Positions 57,101-64,000 of a stretch of 64,000 bases of DNA are shown piece by piece. Under the pieces are notes generated by a model. The model saw only the letters and a program-made list of their open reading frames with translations, was not told where the DNA came from and did not search any database. Source of the stretch: Aspergillus flavus (taxonomy: Eukaryota > Ascomycota > Eurotiomycetes > Eurotiales > Aspergillaceae); assembly GCF_009017415.1 (NCBI RefSeq), contig NC_092409.1, forward strand, positions 806,001 to 870,000. Reading direction: 5' to 3'. The position numbers and the translations under genes are program-made. How positions within the stretch are numbered: the first letter of the stretch is position 1; each line of letters begins with the position of its first letter.

Positions 57101-58178
57101 CCGAGATCCAAACTTGTTCAATCCAGAGTGGTCGACAGGGAGGCCAATATTTCTCACTTTAACCCCTCCATATTTTGCTGACTGCTCGCGGACACACTAC
57201 AGCCATTATCAGTATGACTAGTTAGATATGATAGCACTCGCAACATACAAATTCTCTCCATCTGAGGAACCAAACACTCAGGATCAAAGTCGGACGCTGT
57301 TCAAAGATATTGAAGACCTGAACTCTGTCGCCAACGGCTGCCTCAAATGAAGTATGCAGGTCTAATAGAAAGGTTGAATCGTACTCGACCTCAGCCAGCA
57401 TAGATGGACTTGAACCAATCAGCCAAAGAGCACGGGCAGCTATGCGACCCCATTTGCTGAAGCTCGATCCACGATGTGGAGTACCCAGGAAAAGGATCGC
57501 TTTCGTATACGTGGAAATACTTGCAAAGTTTTGATTCCCATTAGCCTGGACAAGGGCGTGTTTGACAACCAATCCCCCATAACTATAGCCCACAAAGATC
57601 AGGTCCCGCTGCTGCTCCTTGAGTGCACGTTAGTGACTGCAGTTTTAAAATACGCGGTCTTCGATCCAAACCTACTGCTTCCGATCGACGCATGGTGTTG
57701 GTGATGTGCTCGAGTAGGTCATTACCAATATTTGCGAGGCGTGTCTGGACCGCGTCCCTCTTCCAATATGAGTCGAAGTTGAAGAAGAAAATCCGCACAT
57801 CTTGATGGTCTGGCAAACTGAGATCATCTGGAAGAAAGTCACTAATCCATGACGGGTATTCTGTTGATGCACCTGTCGTTTGTGTCGATGTTCTAGCCCT
57901 CCATGTCGTATCAGGATTCGACCCGAGGCCATGAACGAAGACGATACTACGATATATTAGCTGTAGTCTATTCGTAGGTGTGGAGTTACAAGGGAAAGCT
58001 ACTCAGTTCCACGTTTATGGACCAGGGAAGAATAATTTCGAGCGGGGACGATCCCCAATCCTGCTTTATGAGCTTGATCTGGATTAACTGGCGATGGGAT
58101 GTTCTTGATAAGTTCGTTGTAAGTCAGCAACCCTAGGAATGGCAGGAGCAATACGAATGTGTAAAGCCGGCCCCACAT
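54122..58178 (-). CDS. NLR-type STAND protein: membrane anchor, lipase-like, NB-ARC, TPR repeats
   Basis: Six exons on the minus strand (58178-58003, 57946-57676, 57617-57249, 57196-56368, 56311-55952, 55899-54122) join in frame to 1260 aa. It starts with a membrane segment (RLYTFVLLLPFLGLLTY), then an alpha/beta-hydrolase domain with VFVHGLGSNP (oxyanion region) and GYSYGGLVVKHAL (nucleophile Ser). The NB-ARC part has P-loop ALYGPGGIGKTQ (about residue 380), Walker B-like WLLIFDNIDD, NILITSRR and FPLAIEQAGAYI (the GLPL-like motif). The C-terminus has a run of 42-residue tetratricopeptide repeats, several nearly identical around LGPDHEDTLQSAHDIG. This is the standard layout of fungal NLR-like receptors tied to non-self recognition and programmed cell death. 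The ligand is unknown. Confidence 0.9.
54150..55000 (-). repeat. Near-identical TPR-coding tandem repeats
   Basis: About six units of 126 bp (42 codons) inside the NLR gene. The core LGPDHEDTLQSAHDIGY is shared almost unchanged by several units, with differences clustered in a few places such as YILSLLDRYSEALAW against YVLFVMGRYSEALEW. Such high internal identity marks recent duplication or unequal crossing-over. Confidence 0.85.
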
Positions 58179-58366
58179 TGTCGTTGCACAGTCCGACACT
58201 GGAGATTACTTAAGTACCTTGTGCTTGAAAGCCCTTTGGAGTGCTATAAAGACAGCATAGGAATAGTAATCTTAATCATGTGGTCGTGTTCGTGTTCATT
58301 GCAAGGCTGATAACCCCACCGCTCATTAGGTTTGCATGGTGTTTTCTGCCCTATCACATCCCGTAC

Positions 58367-59413
58367 CTAAGCGCTGAGTAGACGATCACCCTTTTCGCGC
58401 TCTCTCTTTCTGAACCCCCATGACAATTGCCATGCCAACGCACCCAAAGGAACCCCCAAAAGTAACACCCAGATTAACGCCGATAGCAAGAGGATCGAGA
58501 TAGAGAACGCCCAGAATGTAAGTTCCATCTGCGGTAGTCCAGCGTCTTCTAGCCGCTGGAGAAACCCTTTGTCCGATGGCACTGACAAAGCCACCTGCAT
58601 AGCTGAGAGAACGACCGAGACACTAGCGAAAATGAACAGAAGTGGGACAGTAGCCTGGGAGAGATACGAGGTGATTGACCAATGAGGGAGATGGTAAAAC
58701 CATAGTGTGTTGGCGTGCTGCGGGCGACCGATGCGAACCGCCCAATTAAGTCGTGAGAGGCGCAGCTGGCCGTAGTGGTATCGTTGTGCGACCTGTTCGT
58801 CGCCTAATTCCCGAAATTTATGGATGAATTTGGACCAGGCAATCCAGTCAATATCGTCGGGGATCAAGTGGGATTCTTTTGCTAGGATAAAGTCCAAGCG
58901 ATGCGGCGTGAGAAAGGCATACGATCTCAAAAATCCCATGGCGATAGAGGGGTCGAAGGTCGAAGATGTCGGAGAATTATTATCCTTTGTTGGACCTAGA
59001 TAAATATCCCAAAAGGTGTAGTTGAATAGACACACTGGGATAGGTTTGATGTAAATCTGGTTGCGATGCCAGATGAGATGAAGGCTGGGATCTTCGGTGG
59101 GAACGACGCTCCGGCCTTTGAGTCTTTGTGCATGGAGGGCGTCGATACTCCGGCCGGAGCGTCTCCCAACAAGCCACAGATGGTCATAAAGCTCATCCAG
59201 AAGATATGTTTTCAGTTCTTTAGAAAGATAATCATTAACCGTGGTTTCCTCCAGGCCGATAGAAGGTTCTCCTGGGAGGTAACTGATGGCTTTCGGGTCT
59301 ATTGGCTGGTCTGATATATTAGGGTTTTTGCACTCGAATCTTGGTCTCAGCTGCTGTTTATCAAGTGCATGTGAAGGCAAGAAAGGAACTTGGGAAGCTG
59401 TTGAAACATTCAT
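58367..59413 (-). CDS. Two-TM fungal hypothetical protein (DUF6601-like)
   Basis: A single exon of 348 aa. The N-terminal 230 residues are soluble, with the run LDELYDHLWLVGRRSGRSID and IYIKPIPVCLFNYTFW, LTPHRLDFILAKESHLIP and WSKFIHKFRELGDEQVAQRY (HYGQLRLSRLN follows). Near residue 250 and again near residue 310 are membrane segments (TVPLLFIFASVSVVLSAMQV and ISILLLSALIWVLLLGVPLG), and the tail is basic (RKREREKGDR). I recall this pattern as fungal DUF6601, function unknown. The gene is head-to-tail with the NLR gene, start upstream of it by about 190 bp, and could be a membrane partner; this is a guess from position. Confidence 0.75.
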   Translation of the reverse strand: MNVSTASQVPFLPSHALDKQQLRPRFECKNPNISDQPIDPKAISYLPGEPSIGLEETTVNDYLSKELKTYLLDELYDHLWLVGRRSGRSIDALHAQRLKGRSVVPTEDPSLHLIWHRNQIYIKPIPVCLFNYTFWDIYLGPTKDNNSPTSSTFDPSIAMGFLRSYAFLTPHRLDFILAKESHLIPDDIDWIAWSKFIHKFRELGDEQVAQRYHYGQLRLSRLNWAVRIGRPQHANTLWFYHLPHWSITSYLSQATVPLLFIFASVSVVLSAMQVALSVPSDKGFLQRLEDAGLPQMELTFWAFSISILLLSALIWVLLLGVPLGALAWQLSWGFRKREREKGDRLLSA

Positions 59414-60468
59414 GATGGCAGATTTACCTACCCACTCTACAATTCAAACCTGTATCGTCATATATAGGGTGTTATACTGACACCCCATTCTCCACGTGAC
59501 TTTTTGATCGCGCTGATGGGAAGACACCTCTTCTGGTGCTGGGGATCAGTACTTTGGCAGCTCCCCTCTCCTGCTGCCAAGGGAACATGAAAGCTTTGGC
59601 CTCAGTTATTACATGAAGGGTAGCGATCTGCGCACAGCCCGGCTCTCCGTGCGCGCACAGCCTGCTATTCCGGGCATACAGCCTAACCTTCCTATTTAGT
59701 TTAGTTGGTCAGACTAATGTCTATGGGAAAAGGCCCCCTCGTATAGAAAGAACTTGATAAAATTCCATAGCCTTCACAGTGAATGCCATTATGCAAGACT
59801 TTTCAACTGGTTGTAACACGGTGCCTTCGGTTTACGTGCCCATGAACTCGTCGTCAAACCTTGAGGGCAGCAAAACCGAGTTAAACAGCAATTTTAGAAT
59901 CAATGCCAGGCGTCCAAATGTAGCAGGCACGACACTTTCTTGTAGCCAGTGTATGATAACAACAACCGAGATAGCTCGGCATTGTGGCTTGGCTGTGGCG
60001 TTATGTGTGGCTGGAGACCAACGCGCGCTAACCTCAAACGGGATCTGTTTCGATTCCTAGAGCCCTGTGCCCTCTGGCGATCGTGTTTCGCGTCGATCAT
60101 CTTTTATCTCATTTCTACGGTTCTTAAGGGTGCATGAGGTACTGGATACTCAACATTCATGGGGACATTCAAGAACTTTCATCTTTATTTCGTGGAGGAG
60201 AAGTTGAAGCTTGTTCTCCCCGGAGGCATGCTCCGCTTCCCAAAATATATATCTCCGGTTTATTTGCCTGCTATGTTATAGAATCTGGATTTACACTTCG
60301 TGCACTTGAAGTATAGGTTGTTTGGGACTAGTTCCAGCAAGATAGTGTAGTCACGTAGCAAATTCCAGTTCGTTTCTGATTATGTCTCAGCATGAATCAG
60401 CTGGTATATACATACATTCTCTCAAATGATAACTTACGTGTATATCGACACAATATGATATAGTGCGA
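59414..60468. other. Gene-free stretch
   Basis: About 1 kb including the promoter of the two-TM protein gene. The frame at 59779-60060 (93 codons) has no motif and was not accepted. Confidence 0.4.
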
Positions 60469-61980
60469 TCACGCAGTATGATCATCACTGCTCAGGATAT
60501 GCATCTTCAACGACGCAATTAACCCCTGCTGATAATTCCATATCCTTCGTCGGTTCCACAGGCCTCTCAATTTACTCCAATGCCGCTTAACATCCGTATA
60601 CAAGAGAAACCAATTCGTTCGACGAGGTGCAGGTATCGGCATTGTCCATTTGGCCAAATGCTCATCAACATTTATTGTATGTGTCATGATCTTCTCCTCG
60701 CCAAACTCAATCCTTGTCTCCCCTTTATTCTGCTGTATATCCCCCTCAGTGACCGTCGCCCAGAAGTAGGGCTTCTCATCTGACCAAACCTCCCATAACC
60801 AAGGCATGTCCTCTTGAATAAGGCGATACCAGAGTGAGACATGGAGCTGGTAGAATTTCCGTGAGACGAGGCGCAGGGATGCAATGTCTTTCGTAGAGAG
60901 GTTGTCTATAATCATATCTAGTATTTCTTGGGGCAATCGAGCGAACGGGTCACTCGTATTCTTGTCCATGGAGATAAGGGGTTCAAACGCGCCATCCTGG
61001 GGGCTGAATGAGGGTCCAGTATCCATTGCTCGCCCCAAGATTTCCCGAAGCTTGGGCACGTAGAACGGATTCGCAGCGAGCCATTCATCACCGCTTATAT
61101 GGACCCAGTTTTCATCAGCGGCTTTCTGGACGGCTGGATCGGGCTCCTCGCGGTACTGGAGCGGGTAGTTTTCGATATTGTCAAAGTAGTCCACAAGCTT
61201 GTTGATTTCAACATGGCCAAGTCGTAGCTTGCAGAGTTTCATGTACACCCCGAAACACCATGGATGGAACGGCACCGCCATATAGGGTTCAAACCACTAA
61301 CACAGACCGTTAGCATGACCAGAAACAGTAATTATCCAGAGGGACCGTACATCATCAAAGGGGTCCGCCGGTTCAATCCAATCATACTGATGTCTTGCGG
61401 GCGACACTCCCGCACCCCCGACTTCAGGAAACGGCATACAGTCCACAAGCCCCGAAAGGAAATAATCGCTGTTAATTTCACATTCCAGGTCGTCCGGCGA
61501 GGGCTCTTCGTCTCCGCTATCGTTGTGGACCAGACCCTGCCCAGTCTGGCAGCCTCGCATCTCCTCCAGAGAGATGTCGGCCCCGGAATATCCCAGTGTA
61601 GAACAACATCCTGGACCAGCGATATGTTCAAGATGTACTCTTCTTACACCAAATCGGCCTGCCTTTTCCTCCAATGGTTCACCCATCGGCACCGCTTGTC
61701 CGACCGTGGGGAGTTGGCCGTCAACCATATCAAAAAACAGGTATCTGTACTCGGGCGCGTCCTGCTCATCAGTTCCCGTACGGATATCCTCACATTTGCG
61801 AATAGCCCAGACACAGCCTGTCTCTGCAGTGGAACAGTCCCCATATTTCTTTTCGTCGTCCTCGTCGAGGGCGGACACAAAATGTTGTGGATCTTCATTG
61901 GACCACGCCGCTGAACAGGGCTCATTGATGGTCCGGATACGTGCGATGTTGAAGCTGGTACCACATAGTGCACACCGGAA
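60469..61980 (-). CDS. F-box domain protein, 5' end unresolved
   Basis: Two clear exons (61980-61351, 61296-60469) join in frame to about 486 codons. The exon starting at 61980 opens with CALCGTSFNIARIRT, a Cys pair typical of the N-terminus of this group, and NEPCSAAW. Later come GYSGADISLEE, DYFLSGLVDCMPFPEVG and HQYDWIEPADPFDD, then after the intron WFEPYMAVPFHPWCF and the F-box itself, FARLPQEILDMIIDNLSTKD and SLRLVSRKFYQL. The C-terminus, with DMPWLWEVW, is conserved in Aspergillus F-box proteins (from memory). It is probably an SCF ubiquitin-ligase adaptor. An acceptor lies just upstream of 61980, so a short first exon with the ATG must lie further right; I could not fix it. Confidence 0.8.
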
Positions 61981-62128
61981 CTGGGCAATGATGTTAGTGA
62001 GAACATGCTATTCGCGATGGATAACAGACCTCGGACTCTCCTATTACGCTATTAGCCAGGCTCTATGGCAGCATTTAGATCTGGTTCGTACCCATGCTTT
62101 ATTCTATAAATCCAGATATCGATTTTGA

Positions 62129-62555
62129 TGATTTAATAGTAAGTTATCGTCAAGTCACCTGCTAAAGTAGGATCACGGTGCCTCCTCGGCTTGATAGAAT
62201 AACGCTTTGGCGAGAAGCCTGCGGAGATAAATTATCCGGTTTTGAGTACATCAGAATGCAGATCAATGGCGGTCTGCCTAGTCTGTGCCTGGTCATTAGT
62301 CATAGTCAGCTGGGATTGTCACAATTTAATTTGATACGAGCATAATCCACCGTTTCGTCATTTTTCATTTGCTTGGGTCCACATAAATCGATTGAGTTAC
62401 ACATTATACCGTATTCTTCCTAGCTGTGTGGGACTTGGAGCAGGTATAAAGCAGCTTCATGCCTCTGGAGTAATACCACAAGCTTGGTGTTGGTGAAGCA
62501 TGGAGACAGGAACTCAATCGGTGATTCTGTTACATTAACTGGCATAGAAACTTGA
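62129..62555. other. Intergenic spacer
   Basis: Between the F-box gene and the 3' end of the MYND gene. May contain the missing first exon of the F-box gene just to its left. Confidence 0.3.
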
Positions 62556-64000
62556 TTAACCTACAGTGTCTCTAACTAAGAGACAGCAGCTCGTACTGTC
62601 CAGTATATCATCCCCCTTTCCATAGTAGAGACCTGGTGGACCCAAGACATCGTGCACCCTACAATGACAAGGGAGACGAGAACTTTCCTCCGCACCTTGA
62701 ATAGTCACACTACTCCCAGAATTAAAATTCGGGAATAGAATAGACCTTGCTCGATCCATATCAAAAATCCTTCGTCTCATATCTGGAACCAAAGTATCAA
62801 TATACCGCTCAAGAGCTCCGCGTTGAGGGCTCTCCTTTGCTGCTGCCATAGCCCTGGGATCGAACTCTGGCAAGTTGAACAAATGCCGGTAGAAGTTCAG
62901 AAGCTGCCACCTCTCCCAGCTATTAGTTAGGTAGAAGCCATAGGCTACGTCACACTCAGAATCGAAATGTGTCTCGAAATCGCCGTGACATGGTCGATCT
63001 GGTTGCATTCGAAAGCAGCTGCAAAACCTGCCAGAGAGAGCATGGCTTACTCCGATCATGAGCCGGAAGACAGAGTACACCATCCCGGAAGGTCTTTGGA
63101 GTCTAACTCCCTTTTGGGAGAGGTCTGACAGGTCGATCCCATGTTTTGTCATCAATTCTGCCATCGTGGAGGTTTCGTATGCGGAGACTATGTCGTCAAA
63201 GCTCGCGTTGGACGAGGCCAACAACGAATATTTGAGAGAGAGTTCCTGGCGTTGTTGGAAGGAAGTGCAGTAGCAGAATCCAAAGTTGATCCACGTTGAA
63301 GAGTTAGTGTCCGGAATTTGATAAATAGAGCCCCTTATTGTTACAAACAGTTTGAATACTTCAGCCTGCGCGGTATTCAATCTGCACCCATCATTGAATC
63401 TGTCGTATAAATCAAGAGAATTCAATGCTTCGTCATGGGCTGTCTCCCAGATGCTGTATACCTCCCCCTCTAGGTTGGGAATCGGAAACGGCCCTATTTT
63501 CCGACGTTCTAGATACCACGCTATGCACTCGCATTCGAGCTGACCACCCGTTTGCTCGATATGTAATCGACAGAAGAAGAGTAAAACTTCACCAAGTAGT
63601 CCATCCTTTAGGTAATTATTGAGGACTCTGGCAGGGAAGCGGCATGCTGCTATCATAGTATCGTATAGACAGACGAGACAGAGAGCCTCCCTCGTACTCG
63701 TGCAATTGTTGAAACCAAACGTGCGGCAGCTGTAATCATCAGCAAACAGGTCGAGAAGTGATTTACGAATCGTCTCTGGGTTTTCGCTCATCATTGCCCT
63801 CTTCACATGTCTGACAATTAGCCTGAAAAAGTCGATGTCGTTGGGGCGTTTCGGTGTGCGGCAAGTGAAAACATGCCTCTTCCAATCTCGTCGTTGACAG
63901 GCGTGTGAGCAGTACCATGTCCAACATGCTGAACATCTTGATCCTGCTGATCTACGGCAATGTCGACACAGTCTGCTATTCGTAGCCTCCGGTGATTGCA
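62556..64000 (-). CDS. MYND-type zinc-finger protein, N-terminus beyond right edge
   Basis: One open frame runs from the right edge to 62556. At its visible start it reads CRHCRRSAGSRCSACWTWYC, with SHACQRRDWKRHVFTC after it: a MYND zinc finger (C-x2-C, C-x2-C, YC-x3-C, H-x3-C). A long helical region of about 420 residues follows with no second domain recognised; it includes WINFGFCYCTS, SGMVYSVFRLM and SNAS runs and ends in a Cys-containing tail (CHCRVHDVLGPPG). Fungal MYND-finger proteins of this shape are frequent and of unknown function, probably protein-protein interaction. The true start lies outside the window. Confidence 0.85.
   Translation of the reverse strand, partial: QSPEATNSRLCRHCRRSAGSRCSACWTWYCSHACQRRDWKRHVFTCRTPKRPNDIDFFRLIVRHVKRAMMSENPETIRKSLLDLFADDYSCRTFGFNNCTSTREALCLVCLYDTMIAACRFPARVLNNYLKDGLLGEVLLFFCRLHIEQTGGQLECECIAWYLERRKIGPFPIPNLEGEVYSIWETAHDEALNSLDLYDRFNDGCRLNTAQAEVFKLFVTIRGSIYQIPDTNSSTWINFGFCYCTSFQQRQELSLKYSLLASSNASFDDIVSAYETSTMAELMTKHGIDLSDLSQKGVRLQRPSGMVYSVFRLMIGVSHALSGRFCSCFRMQPDRPCHGDFETHFDSECDVAYGFYLTNSWERWQLLNFYRHLFNLPEFDPRAMAAAKESPQRGALERYIDTLVPDMRRRIFDMDRARSILFPNFNSGSSVTIQGAEESSRLPCHCRVHDVLGPPGLYYGKGDDILDSTSCCLLVRDTVG

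Noticed and set aside
59779..60060. Plus-strand frame of 93 codons
   Set aside because: No motif and no signal; likely chance.
1..64000. CRISPR arrays, bacterial operons, integrated viruses
   Set aside because: No regularly spaced repeats, no Shine-Dalgarno-led gene runs, and no viral polymerase or capsid genes were seen; the gene structures are fungal.

Overview
The window looks like an accessory stretch of a filamentous ascomycete genome. It has intron-rich genes with short GT-AG introns, Zn2Cys6, HNH, F-box, MYND and NLR families typical of Pezizomycotina, a dispersed single 5S rRNA gene of Aspergillus/Penicillium type and a nuclear tRNA-Ala(AGC). Eurotiales is the best guess, an inference from gene families and the 5S sequence. 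Exon joins were worked out by hand from reading frame, splice signals and family motifs.

Region 1 (1-15.7 kb) looks like a terpenoid biosynthetic gene cluster. It holds a Zn2Cys6 regulator (cut by the left edge), an FAD-dependent oxidoreductase, two decayed UstYa/DUF3328 oxidase relics, an MFS exporter divergent from a full-length ABCC exporter, and a divergent pair: a stand-alone class I terpene cyclase and a cis-prenyltransferase. The cyclase resembles the cyclase half of fungal bifunctional prenyltransferase/cyclase enzymes, but it ends in a hydrophobic tail where the fused trans-prenyltransferase would sit. The only prenyltransferase nearby is of the dolichol (cis) family and also carries a hydrophobic tail. 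A membrane-bound pair making and cyclising a cis-configured polyprenyl diphosphate is the most interesting hypothesis here.

Region 2 (15.9-23 kb) is a decay zone. It holds an HNH-domain gene with a premature stop, a 5S rRNA gene, a kinase-like gene, a degraded PD-(D/E)XK nuclease-like relic followed by a fragment of the same kinase-like family, a zinc-knuckle/QPHP-repeat gene and tRNA-Ala.

Region 3 (25.9-46 kb) is mostly metabolic. It holds a sugar transporter, a MetE-like gene with one in-frame TGA, an arginase relic with two frameshifts, an amidase, a nitronate monooxygenase, a serine/threonine dehydratase, a GH12 glucanase, a multi-TM DUF3176-like protein and an MNN1-type mannosyltransferase. 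Amidase, arginase, nitronate oxidase and deaminase together suggest nitrogen scavenging, now partly lost.

Region 4 (46-64 kb) holds three secreted proteins (a 49-aa peptide, a beta-sandwich protein and an M35-like metallopeptidase), then a large membrane-anchored lipase-like/NB-ARC/TPR NLR, a two-TM protein beside it, an F-box protein and a MYND-finger protein cut by the right edge. Long gaps without recognisable genes are listed individually.
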